From contig OZ022501.1 in the NCBI GenBank assembly GCA_963989385.1, positions 22,096,102 to 22,160,101 of the forward strand: DNA of 64,000 bases. Reading direction: 5' to 3'. A program made the translations under genes and the position numbers. Below, in pieces: positions 54,236 through 64,000 of the stretch. Every line of letters begins with the position of its first letter. Within the stretch, counting starts at the first letter, position 1. The DNA is from Ctena decussata. Taxonomy: Eukaryota > Mollusca > Bivalvia > Lucinida > Lucinidae. Under the pieces are notes generated by a model that saw only the letters and a list, made by a program, of their open reading frames with translations, had not been told where the DNA came from and did not search any database.

Positions 54236-55187
54236 CCATGGTACCATGGTACTTAATGTTTTAAGTGAGACAACACATGCTGTGTGCAACACTGCATTAA
54301 TTGATGCACAAGAGTATTTTCAACAAACCATGTTCTAACTTATAATAAAGTTTAATGTTCATATAAATCCTGTTATTGTTTACAAGCAGGACTCGAACAA
54401 AGTCATGCTATCTATTTACCTGTCAGAATACATTCTCATGATACCATGGCAAACAGAAAGCTATCAAATTTGTAAAGCTTACATGATAAAAAAATATTAA
54501 TATCTCACACTGTTTCAGGCAAGATATTAATGGTTATTATCAGTCTTATTGAAATTCATAAAAACTTTTAATAAAAGTGTTTTTGACCATTTGAAATCTG
54601 GAAATGGCATCTTTAGAATTTTCACCATTTTGACATAAGGTGTATGATATTTACTTGGACTGTGTGGATATCTTATAATGTAGTTTCACCAAGCAAAAAT
54701 TTTTTGTAAGAGTAACTTTAAAGGTATTCAGAAGAGAAAGGAATGTTGGAACATTTGCAGCCAGTTTGCTTATTTCCTATAAAAATTGTTTGTGTAAATT
54801 TGTGTGATTTTCAGTTTTAAGGCTTAATGGCAGCCCATATATCAATCACTCCAAAAATAAATAAGCATACATTCAAGTTGTAAGTTCTATTTACATTTTT
54901 AAGGGAAGGGTATGTTGAACCATTTAATAGTAAAAGTTGAATTAAGATTTATTGCTGACATTAAATATCAACAATTGTATAGTACTGGTGGTGGCTGGAA
55001 AAGTTGAGAAACCACATTTTTCAATTTTTTACTTTATTTGATGTTTATTCAGATATTTATCATAATTATCTTATAAATTATTTTGTAGTACAAAGTAGCA
55101 TCCCCCTACTTTATCAATATATTGATATCAAGGCCCAGCAAATGGTTTAAGTTTCTACCATGGTACCATGGAACCCATGGTACCATG
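54236..55187. repeat. Segment bounded by CCATGGTACCATGG palindromes
   Basis: CCATGGTACCATGG lies at 54236-54249 and again at 55158-55171, followed by CCATGGTACCATGAG at 55175. These may be the ends of a ~950-bp element. The interior is AT-rich with no frame of note. Confidence 0.45.
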
Positions 55188-55431
55188 AGACTGGCCTATA
55201 GAACTGTTTTTCAGAGAAAAACAGTTGTTCCCTAACCAGTCCATTCTTATTCCTATATACCCATGAGTGCATTCCAATCTACTTGTTTCATTACCCTAAA
55301 ACTGTGCTGTATTGATATACTCTAACAAGTTTGGTCTAAAGTTGTCAGTACTTTCAAGACCATTTAAATTAAAATACTTCTGTGATCTTATAAATGAGTC
55401 AAGCTAAAGGTAATTATTTATCTATAAATTA

Positions 55432-55597
55432 GGGGATAACTGTATTCAAAATTGTCATTTGGGGAGGTAAATCGTCGGTTTTATGGTCGGAAATTTCGTT
55501 TTACGGCGACGCGCCAGCGGAGCCGTAAAATGGAATTTGCGACCATAAAACCGACGATTTACCTCCCCAAATGACAATTTTCAATATAGTTATCCCC
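55432..55597. repeat. 166-bp near-perfect hairpin
   Basis: GGGGATAACTGTATTCAAAATTGTCATTTGGGGAGG.. pairs along ~75 bp with the inverse ending GTTATCCCC, around a GC-rich loop GACGCGCCAGCGGAGC. It abuts the next element at 55598. Confidence 0.85.
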
Positions 55598-55780
55598 ATT
55601 CTAATGCACTTTTTCACATTTTCACCTTTCAAAGTGTACTTCTTTGAACCCATTGCAAGCGCTTCCAGCAACGTTTTATAATGACGTCGGGTTTGCGACA
55701 GTATATCGCAGAATATACTGTCGCAAATTTTTGACGTGATCCAATCAGACGTCGCGTTATATTTGTAAGTGCATTAGAAT
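55598..55780. repeat. Inverted-repeat element with ATTCTAATGCAC ends
   Basis: ATTCTAATGCAC at 55598 is answered by GTGCATTAGAAT ending 55780. In the middle, TTTGCGACAGTATAT and ATATACTGTCGCAAA form a strong inner hairpin (about 55691-55731). TGACGTCGGG and GACGTCGCG occur on either side. Confidence 0.75.
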
Positions 55781-56090
55781 GTCTGATCCAACCACTGATT
55801 CAAAAAGTATGTTAGTGAAAATTACTTAGTGCTACAGTATAACTTTGAAAATGGGGTCAAGGTTATCAAAATCTAATCTGCTTTTATGCTTGTATTGATC
55901 AATGATATGTCTATACAAGTTTAAAGAAGATCCATCCTCTGGTTCAAAATTTATCCTATGTAGACAATGACCTTGAAAACAGGGTCAGGTCACCAAATAC
56001 TAAACATGTCTTAAACCTATTACAATGATATTTTTTTGCAAGTCTGATGAATATCCATCCATTGCTTCAAGAAATGAAAAGGACCTGGTA

Positions 56091-56977
56091 TGATAAGGGC
56101 CGCTTTGGCCCCCATTCAAATTCTCTTAAAAATGCATGGTTTCTATTGCTTATTATTTGTGCGTATGGGAACAAGCAGAAATAATATGTTTCGTGTTTGT
56201 TAATTCTCAGAATAACATGATTTCTGACATGCCTACGTTGTTTCAATAAAATGAAGGGAAATTGCGAGAAAATTTGAGTTTAATACATATTCCTTTAAAG
56301 AAATAAGTCATTTACAGTAACTTTTGAAAGCTCTTAACAACAGGCTTTTGATGAAATGCTTATATATAAGATTGCACTGCCAATTACCTGTGCACTGCAC
56401 AAGGCCTCTCCAGGTACCCCACCCACTCAGGTTTGCAAGTCCAGAGACGCTAACCAAAAAATTCCAACAGATCAAAATGAAATGTATACCAGATTATTCC
56501 TTGTGTTCTAACTAAGAAAATGAATACCCACAACGTATGTTTATTTTGTCTATGAGCGGAGATATGGGCGTTTTTATGTTGAGAATGCTGGGAAAATGTT
56601 CCAAAAGCTGCCAATTTGATAACAAAAAGTTAAAAACAAACATTGAGCCCGGTCTCCAGCACATTTAATATTTTCATGGCATGTAAATATATTAAAATTT
56701 TATCAGTATACAAAATATTAAATGTGCTGGAGGCCGGGCTCATATATTTTGAAAGCCATAAAGGCTACCAAATTCGTCATTTTCGTCAGAATCCGCTAGG
56801 GGTATGGGTATGTTCAGTACAAATATCACAAATATTTTGTGCAAGAACTGGTTAATTTTGTGTTTGCTGTTACATTCAAGGTTTGAACTAAAGTTACTTT
56901 CATATGAATACATTTTTATTATGGAAATAAGACTTTTGAAAAATGAGTTTTCTGGGGGCCAAATATGGGCCTTATCA
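56091..56977. mobile_element. TA-flanked element with TGATAAGGGCC ends
   Basis: TGATAAGGGCCGCTTTGGCC at the left and GGCCAAATATGGGCCTTATC(A) at the right are inverse with few changes, and both sides are flanked by TA. It contains a separate 100-bp hairpin at 56647-56744. No coding capacity is seen. TA duplication suggests Tc1/mariner-like mobilisation. Confidence 0.7.
56647..56744. repeat. GAGCCCGG hairpin inside the TGATAAGG element
   Basis: GAGCCCGGTCTCCAGCACAT and the inverse ATGTGCTGGAGGCCGGGCTC bound ~30-bp arms that continue through TTAATATTTT, with a ~40-bp loop. It is probably a MITE inserted in the larger element. Confidence 0.8.
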
Positions 56978-57712
56978 TACTATGTCCTTTAGCAATATGC
57001 ATGATGGAATAATCATTGGAATAAACTTGAGAGCTTCAATTAAATTTTTGAAGGTCACGGGGGGTCTTAGATATGTGAATTTTTCACTACAATCAACATA
57101 TTTCTTGGCTTGATTCTGACACAACATGCAAAGGTGTTGTACCTTTAGGGCAATCTCAAGAGTTGACTGTTATAGTGACCTTGACCCAATTTTCAAGGTC
57201 AAAAGCCAGCTTACAAATGTTACATTTTTTCATAAATATGAGGTAGTTCTTGAACCAACAGATGGATATTCATCAGACTTGCGACATGTTCAAGTCTTAT
57301 TTAGTTTCTGGTGATTGTGACCTTTGTATAAAGATCATAGTCTTGTATACATCTTTGAATCAGTGCATGCATTTTGTACAGACATGCATAGACATATCAT
57401 TGAGGCAAGCATTAAGAGCTTATTAGGTTTCGATTACCTTGACTTCATTTTCAAGGTCCCAGGAGGACTTAAATATGTGAAATGTCAGGAAAATTTATAT
57501 ACTTCTGAAAAACATTTGGTGCTATTGCCACTGAACTGGGATACAGATATATTTTTGAAACAATCTCAACAGTCGAAGTTTTGGTAATCTTGACCCCATT
57601 ATCAAGGTCAGTAGCCATTATACATAGCTAGTTGACCCCTAATGTCCATTGGTTTGAGTTCAGAATTCAATGTTTTACACTTACACTCTACAGGTGATAT
57701 TGTGCAGTCTGC
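56978..57712. other. Unannotated; CTTGAC..TTTTCAAGGTC words
   Basis: CCTTGACCCAATTTTCAAGGTC near 57180, CCTTGACTTCATTTTCAAGG near 57438 and CTTGACCCCATTATCAAGGT near 57588 recur ~130-260 bp apart, a diverged array of the kind common elsewhere in this window. The 87-codon frame at 57324-57587 reads through it. Confidence 0.45.
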
Positions 57713-57934
57713 ACTCAGGTTCTTGGAACAGGCCAACTGACCCTTCATGGGCTGTTTGGTTTAAGTGTTGGTACTTCCCAGGAACATAGGCCAAGTGGTC
57801 CGTGGGTCATTTGGAGTAAGCTTTTAAGCTTTATAGGTACATAGGCCATTTGGCCAATTCGTATTTATCTGGGAAGCACCAAAGCTTACACTAAATGGCC
57901 TAAGGGCTGGTTGGCCTGTTCCAGGAACCTGAGT
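57713..57934. repeat. 222-bp hairpin MITE
   Basis: ACTCAGGTTCTTGGAACAGGCC pairs with the inverse of GGCCTGTTCCAGGAACCTGAGT. Pairing continues inward through GACCCTTCATGGGC, TACTTCCCAGG and GGGAAGCACC. CATAGGCCA.(G/T)TGG is repeated near the centre. Confidence 0.8.
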
Positions 57935-58619
57935 TTAGACCTGTTAGGATGTAGATGTGAAATATACACCAATGAACACTAGGTGTCAACTAACTGTATA
58001 ATTCATTATTTTTTGTGTGGTTCTTTTCTTATGTACGAGATATGATAAAATAGTATTCAGACTTTGGCTGTAGAAATTTTATTATCAATAGTGAAACAAA
58101 AACCATTAAATTTGCAGTAAATACAGGTTCGTCTTTCATGTATCCAGTGATGTATTTAAATTACCGGTCAACCTTTGGGAAATAGTTTATATACATCCTC
58201 ATAGTTACCTTATGACAGTACTGGGGAGCACGGTAGAAATTTGCCTCATTATTTTGAATTGTCTGTTTTATCTTTGGCTATGTCTGACATTTGCAGTAGA
58301 ATGAAATGTTTGATATTTGGTATATGCTATTTCTTTGTGTTTTCTGTTTTTCAATGTCAAGAAATTATTGCTGTCAAAAAGAGCTTTGCTTTGCATAAGC
58401 AAGGCTCAGTCTAGAGGGCGATGTGGGAGAAATAGTCTCCCTAAGCGGGTTGACTCTCCCTATTTTGAGCTGAGGGAGAAGTGAAAATGTATAGATTAAA
58501 TAGGGAAATCCAAAATTTGGGCCAAAACTTCTCCCCAAAGTCCTGAAAATGTCGCAAAACTTCTCCCTGTCTGAAAACTCTAGGCTGATTCCTGATAAAT
58601 GATAAGCAGCATAACATAT
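57935..58619. other. Unannotated sequence
   Basis: AACTTCTCCC recurs at 58526 and 58558, and CTCCCT words recur between 58437 and 58570. No gene seen. Confidence 0.4.
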
Positions 58620-59569
58620 GAGCCGCAACACGAGAAAACCAACACTGTTGTTGTGCGCCCAGTGCACACTCAGATCAGCCTGGCATCTGCCAAGTTTACT
58701 CAGACTCTTTGTTAAGAGCTTAAAGGGTAGCTAAGGGTCTAAGGTACCTCCATGCGGACAGGGAAGACTCTGATCAGACTGGGCGGATGCCCAGGCTGAT
58801 CTGAGTCTGTGCTGGGCGCACAACCACATTGTTATACCCCCGACCCCGACATACAAAGTATGTCAGGGGTATATAGTTTTTGTCATTCCGTCCGTTCATT
58901 CATTTGTCCGTGTGTTCGTTCGTCCGTCCGTTCGTTAACTTTCCGTCAAAGTTTTGCGTTAAACCTTTTTGGGTTGCTCATATCTCTGTAACCACACATA
59001 AGATTCTTTTCATATTTGGTTCATGATGTCTCTATAGCATTACCTTAGATGTGAACAAGCTAAGCCCCTGGGTCAGGTCCCAGGGTGGGGCCAGGGGTCA
59101 ATAATTAGGACTTAGGCATTTTCATTATGTCAAAGTTTTGCCTTAAACCTTTTTGATTGCTCATATCTATGTAATTGCATTGAAGATTTCTTCCATATTT
59201 GGTTCATGATATCTCTACATCATTGCTTTCGTTATGGACTACCTAAGCTGCAGGGTCGGGCTCATGGGTGGGGCCAGGGGTCAATAACTAGGACTTAGCC
59301 ATATGCTGTAGTTTTTGGCGTATAGTTCCAATATACTTCAGTGGAGCCTAATGATACATGACTAGGTTTATTTCATACTGGTTTACATCATATGGATGCT
59401 GCTGCTGCTGTCCTAAGGTCAAGGTCACAGACTTAGAATTCTGTACATGTATGACATTTGCATTGAAGTTGTGTGTTAAAAGTATGTTTTCAGTAGGCGG
59501 TGGCTCTGGTCGGGGGTATACGTGAGCCCCTGCTCACTTGCTCTAGTTGGTTTTGTCGTGTCGCGGCTC
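58620..59569. mobile_element. MITE family 1 copy split by another element
   Basis: GAGCCGCAACACGAGAAAACC starts it. Both subterminal arms are intact up to CCACATTGTT (58833), and the missing end GTTGGTTTTGTCGTGTCGCGGCTC resumes at 59546. The 712 bp between are a separate insertion. Confidence 0.9.
58834..59545. mobile_element. TATACCCCCGAC element nested in the MITE
   Basis: Inserted in a family 1 MITE with GTT on both sides (58831-58833, 59546-59548), suggesting a 3-bp duplication. TATACCCCCGAC near the left end is answered by GTCGGGGGTATA at 59509-59520. It contains a GTCCGTTCGTTCG simple stretch (58888-58935) and a ~185-bp tandem pair (about 58940 and 59128), each with GTCAAAGTTTTGC, CTTTTTG..TTGCTCATATCT and GGGTGGGGCCAGGGGTCAATAA. 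Noncoding. Confidence 0.75.
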
Positions 59570-60243
59570 GTATGTGGGTCGTACAAGGGTGACAAATTGA
59601 CTTCAACCATTATGCCGAGTACATGTATTTATGCAGTCCAGTTTTTGTATATAATTGTAAAATATATGAAGGCATAATCAAAGAAATTTATTGAATGATC
59701 AAATTTAATGTTATTTGATCTTTGTGTGTTAGTTTTATCTGAAGTTGGCACAGGTTAGAGGGTTACAGACCTGCATTGAGACATACACCATTAAAGGAAT
59801 GTTCGTTGACATGACATTGAAAGCAAAAGTTAGTCACTCTTGGATTTAAAACCCATAAATATGAGTAGAGGATGCTATGAAATTCCTCAAAACAGTCATA
59901 ATGCATGCTGATATGCCTGAAATTGGTCAAAATCATGAAAAACCTGCAAAGAGGGTGTTAGTTTTTGAAAATCGAGAACCAGAAGAACCACTGTAATGTT
60001 AAAACAGGACAAAACTTTCATTAATGTGGTGCTCTGCTGTAGCTGTACCTGTCTGATATAAAATGAAAGACAATAATTATTTTTCAGTGAAATTTCGAAA
60101 TTTCAGATTTCGTAGCTAAAAGATTGAATTTTTCTGTGGTAAGAGAAAAAATAATATAACAGCATTAACCTTACGCCACAGCAAAAGTCCGTATATTTTT
60201 CATCCCCCCTCGTATTCTGTTTCAGAAAACACAGCTCTCCACC
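59570..60243. other. Upstream flank of ATPAF1
   Basis: Presumed promoter or 5' untranslated region of ATPAF1. No TATA box or other element can be assigned with confidence. No competing frame was recognised. Confidence 0.4.
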
Positions 60244-60500
60244 ATGATAGTTGAACCACTGATTCAGAGACTGTGTACTGCCTGTTTACATAGGACCCTG
60301 TCATCAGCAAGACAGTCTGGTTTCCTGACAGTTGCCAGTATACATCAGAAAAACAATGTTTTAAGAGGAGGCATCAGTCAGCCACAGTATCATAGATCTT
60401 TTACGACCAGTCTGGGTCTGTGTAATAAGACTGATGAGTTTGATGTCACACAGAATCCATTCTTTGAGAAATACCAAGACAAGCTCAAACATTTACAAGA
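60244..60500 (+). CDS. ATPAF1: ATPAF1 coding exon 1
   Basis: ATG to CAAGA|GTAAGT; 257 nt, ending two bases into a Glu codon. Encodes the presequence and NPFFEKYQDKLKHLQ. Confidence 0.88.
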
Positions 60501-63500
60501 GTAAGTACATCATGAGATGAACCAAACCCTTAAAGGGCGACACAATTTATGTCTGCAAAATTTAGAAAAATGTTTCATATATATAATATGAGATGCGACA
60601 CGACAAAACCTACACAGTGACAGTGGCATGTTTGCCCAGCAATGACTCAGATCAGCCAGGGCATCTGCCCAGTCTGATCAGAGTCTTTGCTGTTGGCATG
60701 GAGGTAGCTTAGACCCTTAGCTGCCCTTTAAGTGCACAGTAAAGACTCTGTTCAGACTGGGTGGCTGCCAGGCTGATCTGAGTCTTTGCTGGGTGCACAT
60801 GCCACTTTGTTGGTTTTGTCGTGTCACCGCTTCTATCATATTGAGAATTCAAAGGCTGGAGGGTAAACAACATAAGATTCAGATGAGGTGGCTCATTTCT
60901 GGATCTACTCTGTTTGCAAATTTCAACTATTATTAATTTTGCCACTTCGCGCATTAACTACTGAGACAGGAAAGTGCCTGGGCAGTCCAATCAGGGTCTG
61001 CACTGACTGTTAGCCATTCTTTTGGCATTTTCTTGACACATCAGGGATCATAGTTTAGGTGGATCGGTTCAATTTTGAGGTAAGGAACACCTATGAACTT
61101 TAATACCCATGAATATGTCCATAAATTGCAAAACTGAGAAGTGTTGTCCTACTGAGGATAAATACAGTGACAGTATAAGTATAAAAATTGCATTATATCA
61201 AGACTCAACCAGAGCTCCAGATAAGAGGGGGTATTGAGGGTAATTCAAAGATAATTTTCTTATTTGTCAACGAAAATATATGTTGTAACTCCTAATCTTG
61301 CCGAGATGGTTCTAATGAGGGGCCACAACATATGTTTTTGTTGAGAAATAGGGAAAATTATCCCTAAATTATCCCTGTAACCCCTTCTTATCTGGAGCTC
61401 TGCTAATTAACTACAAAGGAATATAAGGCAAATGTGCATAATATTCATCTAGGGAGTGGAACTTTGTAAGTATATGTGCTTTCTTTCCAATCCCATTATT
61501 TGTATTGTATCAATGATTACGTGTATTGTAGAAAGTTTGAAATAAATGTTTAAACCACAGAGCTCCAGATAAGAGGGGGTAATGAGGATAGTTTGTAGAT
61601 AATTTTTTCTTATTTCTCAACGGAAACATATGTTGTAGGTCACAAAATATGTTTTTATGCAGAAATATTGAAAATTATCCATTAATTATCTCTGTTACCC
61701 CTTCTTATCTGGAGCCAGTGTTCTCCCCAGAAATTTCAGAAGGCATGTTGCTTTTAACACAAAAATCAGATCTTGATTTGTTGATTAATTTTTAAATTCC
61801 TTAATGTAGCAATGCTTTGTCAAAATTAGCCTAAATTTCCATTATAAATGATTTATTGATGATCCTTAATGAGTTTAAAACAACTTTACTGGCTGAGAAA
61901 TGAAAACAGTAGTATTTTATAAATTTTCATTGGAAATTAAGGCATGTTGCAAAGGTAATTTGAAGAGGAAGGCATGTTGCAAGCGACATGCCTTAATAGT
62001 CTGGGGAGGTCACTGTCTGGAGCACTGATTACCAAATGTCATAAATGCTCATTTACCTAAAATTGCCTTACTTTTATTTGTATTTTCTTTTTGCCTCATC
62101 TGCTACTACGGAAGCAAGAGAGGTATGACTTTTCTGGAGTTGTTGGCCTTGGCAGTGTAAACTTTCATCAAGTTTTCTGGTTTATCTCCCTTTTATAACA
62201 TTGCCATGACAGGCAAGACAACACATCAGATCTCTAGATAAGAGGGGTATTTGATGATAATTAAGGGGTAATTTTTTTTATTTCTCATTGAAGCCATATG
62301 TTGTGACCCCTCATCTGAACCGTCTCGTCGAGACGGTTCAGATGAGGGGTCACAGCATATGTTTTTATACAGAATTAACAAAAATTATCCCTAATTATCA
62401 CCAAATACTCCCTCTTATCTAGAGCTCTGACACTTTCTGCGGAATTCATTTTATTCTCAGTGGGAGCGATGAAGTGATGGTATTATATCCAGTAGCATTA
62501 TAATGAGTTATATTAAAGCCTTGGCGTAAATTTCAGGTCTGATCCAGATGAATTCAAAAGCAGAGTATCTGATTTAAAGGAGAAAAAACAAAGGCCGGCA
62601 CAACCACAGGTTGATCAGCAGACGAAACCCCTCCAGAAACCTGCCATACCAAGGTCAGAGGGCCCAAGGTCATGGCCGCCAAAGGTATATCATACTTAAA
62701 TGTGAGGATAAGTAAACCAGCACAAAATTATAATATATATTGGTACAATAGATTGTTAATGTGAAATTGTTTTCTGGCATTTATATTAAATCAGCTGAGT
62801 ATCAGGGGCCGTATTTATAAAACGACTTAAGTGGTTGCTATGCTGTTGCTAAGACTGAATTTCTATGAAGGAGATTCCCTACAACTATGAAATACAGTCT
62901 TTTTCAGACTGTTCCTCCAGAGCAAATTTCACAGTTGTAGGGAATCTCCAACATAGAAATTTAGCCTTAGTAACAGCATAGCAACGACTTAAGTCGTTTT
63001 ATAAATACGGCTCCTGATGATTAAAATGTATTGATACACCTCCCTACCTTTTTAAGAGTTTTACAAAGAGAGACAACTTTTGTGACTTCCTGTTTGCTTC
63101 TCTGGGCAATGACCCTTCCAAAATGGGGTCTACTCTTAAAGGAAAGAATTTGCTCCGTCAGGCGCAAATTCTGTCCATTAAGTGTGGACTTCTGTTTAGC
63201 AGGAAGAAGTTGAATGAAAATGGCAGAGTTGCTTCCCTTGAAACTGTACCCATCCTCCTTAAGAATACACACCCTGCAGAAGAAAAAAAAAAAACAGAAA
63301 AAAGAAAACAAGCCAGTGTCCTCCAGTTATGAAAAAAGTGGCTACAATTAAAATTTGACTATACTCCACAATGAGGCTTATCTGCTAAACTGTCAAGTTC
63401 ATCCAAAATGAGGCTTATCTTCTAAACTGTCAAGTTCGTCAGATCAGGTCTTACATTCCATTGTTACCATGAAAGCTAGCAGAAGGCAGTGGGGAATTGG

Positions 63501-63987
63501 GGAATTAATTTGCTGATAAAGCAAAACTAATGTCGACAACTTGTTATTATAATCAGAGATAGGTCCTCACAACTTTGTTGGAAAATAACATGTATCTGCC
63601 TTCGGGTTTTTTATATGATATGATTTCATGTTCATGTTCATTTGAGCCGTGACACGACAAAACCAACAATGTGGTTGTGCGCCTTGCACAGACTCAGATC
63701 AGTCCAGGCAGTCTTTCAGTTTGATCAGACTCTTCGTTAAGTGCTTAAAGATTAGCTAAGGGTCTAAGCTACCTCCATGAGGACAGTGAAGACTCTGATC
63801 AGTCTGGGCGGATGCCCAGGCTGATCTGAGTCTGTGCTGGGCCCACAACCACATTGTTGGTTTTGTCGTGTCGCGGCTCATTTATTGAAGCTAACATTAT
63901 GTTTCATATGATTTGCTTTTGTAGAGTTTAGATGAAATAATGAAGGTTGAACTATTGAAAGATTTGGATGCAGCTGCCATTGATCAT
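60244..63987 (+). CDS. ATPAF1: ATP synthase F1 assembly factor 1 (5' part, three exons)
   Basis: Exons 60244-60500, 62537-62684 and 63925-63987 join in frame to 155 residues, and the gene continues beyond the window (the last exon ends in a GTAAGT donor). Residues 1-~60 are a basic, hydroxylated, acid-poor mitochondrial presequence. Then come ENPFFEKY-type (NPFFEKYQDKLKHLQESDP) and SLDEIMKVELLKDLDAAAIDH segments. These parallel NPFYDRYRDKIQLL..SDP and IFNIEMVKEKTAEEI in vertebrate ATPAF1 (yeast Atp11). Atp11 family proteins act in the mitochondrial matrix, binding free F1 beta subunit until it pairs with alpha. The C-terminal binding domain lies outside the window. Introns carry MITE families 1, 3 and 4. 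The start ATG has ACC before it and is the first in frame. Confidence 0.88.
60590..60833. mobile_element. MITE family 1 copy inserted in another repeat
   Basis: GAGATGCGACACGACAAAACC to GTTTTGTCGTGTCACCGCTTC with both subterminal arms. Flanking DNA on either side (GTCTGCAAAATTTAGAAAAA; TATCATATTGAGAATTCAAA) is continuous in the repeat at 16850-16910, showing the uninterrupted site. Located in ATPAF1 intron 1. Confidence 0.9.
61212..61401. mobile_element. MITE family 4 copy
   Basis: AGAGCTCCAGATAAGAGGGG and CCCTTCTTATCTGGAGCTCT are perfect ends. The inner arms ATATATGTTGTAACTCCTAA and GAGGGGCCACAACATATG are diverged. Located in ATPAF1 intron 1. Confidence 0.9.
61559..61717. mobile_element. 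MITE family 4 copy, centre deleted
   Basis: The same ends as the previous copy, 158 bp downstream in the same orientation. The central CCCCTCATCTGAACC hairpin is lost, leaving ACATATGTTGTAGGTCACAAAATATG. Confidence 0.85.
62229..62428. mobile_element. MITE family 4, best-preserved copy
   Basis: Inner hairpin CATATGTTGTGACCCCTCATCTGAACCGTCTCG is followed by its exact inverse; the ends are AGATCTCTAGATAAGAGGGG and CCCTCTTATCTAGAGCTCT. It lies in ATPAF1 intron 1, 109 bp before exon 2. Confidence 0.9.
62537..62684 (+). CDS. ATPAF1: ATPAF1 coding exon 2
   Basis: Acceptor TAAATTTCAG, donor AAAG|GTATAT; 148 nt. Its first G completes the Glu codon. Encodes SDPDEFKSRVSDLKEKKQ and a Pro/Gln-rich linker ending SWPPK, phase 0. 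Confidence 0.88.
62810..63015. repeat. Hairpin MITE with GGGGCCGTATTTATAAAACG ends
   Basis: GGGGCCGTATTTATAAAACGACTTAAGTGGTTGCTATGCTGTTGCTAA pairs with the inverse TTAGTAACAGCATAGCAACG..AAGTCGTTTTATAAATACGGCTCC. GGAGATTCCCTACAACT and AGTTGTAGGGAATCTCC pair further in. Located in ATPAF1 intron 2. Confidence 0.85.
63035..63262. repeat. MITE family 3 copy
   Basis: Complete order: TTTTACAAAGAGAGACAACT, GACTTCCTGTTTGCTTCTCT, CTTCCAAAATGGGGTCTAC, TTAAAGGAAAGAATTTGCTC, then the inverse arm and ATGGCAGAGTTGCTTCCCTT. Located in ATPAF1 intron 2. Confidence 0.8.
63644..63879. mobile_element. MITE family 1 copy
   Basis: GAGCCGTGACACGACAAAACC to GTTTTGTCGTGTCGCGGCTC, the least diverged ends in the window. 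It lies 45 bp before ATPAF1 exon 3. Confidence 0.92.
63925..63987 (+). CDS. ATPAF1: ATPAF1 coding exon 3
   Basis: Acceptor TTTGCTTTTGTAG, donor CAT|GTAAGT; 63 nt, 21 codons (SLDEIMKVELLKDLDAAAIDH), phase 0 at both ends. Confidence 0.87.
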
Positions 63988-64000
63988 GTAAGTTTCCTCT

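Noticed and set aside
54236..55187. Transposon with CCATGGTACCATGG ends
   Set aside because: The 14-bp palindrome is self-complementary, so direct and inverted copies cannot be told apart, and no flanking duplication was seen. Listed as a repeat only.

Overview
This is a window of AT-rich, intron-containing, repeat-packed animal nuclear DNA. The gene structures (GT-AG introns of 1-3 kb), the F1-ATPase assembly factor gene at the right edge, the aerolysin-fold gene, and the mix of foldback elements, MITEs, tRNA-headed SINEs and diverged tandem arrays of about 155-160 bp suggest a marine invertebrate. A bivalve mollusc is my best guess, but this is inference, not a database result. Bacterial features (operons, ribosome binding sites, CRISPR) are absent.

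Host genes are few. (1) 17065-17856 (+): one intact coding exon for an aerolysin/ETX-MTX2-fold pore-forming-like protein, with a splice acceptor just upstream. (2) 29856-36508 (-): a four-exon gene, phase-consistent at every junction, for a 143-residue CS (p23/NudC/CacyBP-like) domain protein with an acidic tail. Its last intron holds a 13-unit, 123-bp minisatellite. (3) 60244-63987 (+, running off the window): the first three coding exons of ATPAF1, a mitochondrial F1-ATPase assembly factor. (4) 5259-5376 (+): a possible orphan terminal exon with a polyadenylation signal. A 323-residue coiled-coil reading frame at 43581-44552 (-) lies inside a large element with inverted ends and is more likely element cargo or gag-like than a host gene.

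Layout: 0.6-4.6 kb is a foldback transposon with a 9-bp target duplication. 5-9 kb holds small inverted-repeat elements. 9.9-12.3 kb is a composite array of ~155-bp repeats interrupted by a SINE with a 12-bp target duplication. 13-16 kb contains a decayed non-LTR retrotransposon. 17-18 kb is the pore-forming-like gene. 18-29 kb is palindromes and MITEs. 29.8-36.5 kb is the CS-domain gene. 36.7-41 kb is a retroelement graveyard holding an LTR that carries the 5S rRNA internal promoter next to a tRNA-Leu primer-binding site, a second foldback element, an RNase H fragment and tandem repeats. 43.2-51.5 kb is bracketed by ~370-bp inverted repeats. 51.5-60 kb holds a reverse transcriptase fragment, TA-flanked elements and hairpins. 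60-64 kb is ATPAF1 with MITEs in its introns.

The most unusual objects are the 5S-promoter-bearing LTR (comparable to the Cassandra TRIMs of plants), the 8.3-kb TGTCA...TGACA inverted-repeat element with a 4-bp flanking repeat, a strand-biased TCAAC-rich kilobase and a coiled-coil frame, and two foldback transposons whose arms are minisatellites. All coordinates were read by eye; boundaries of diverged repeats are approximate.
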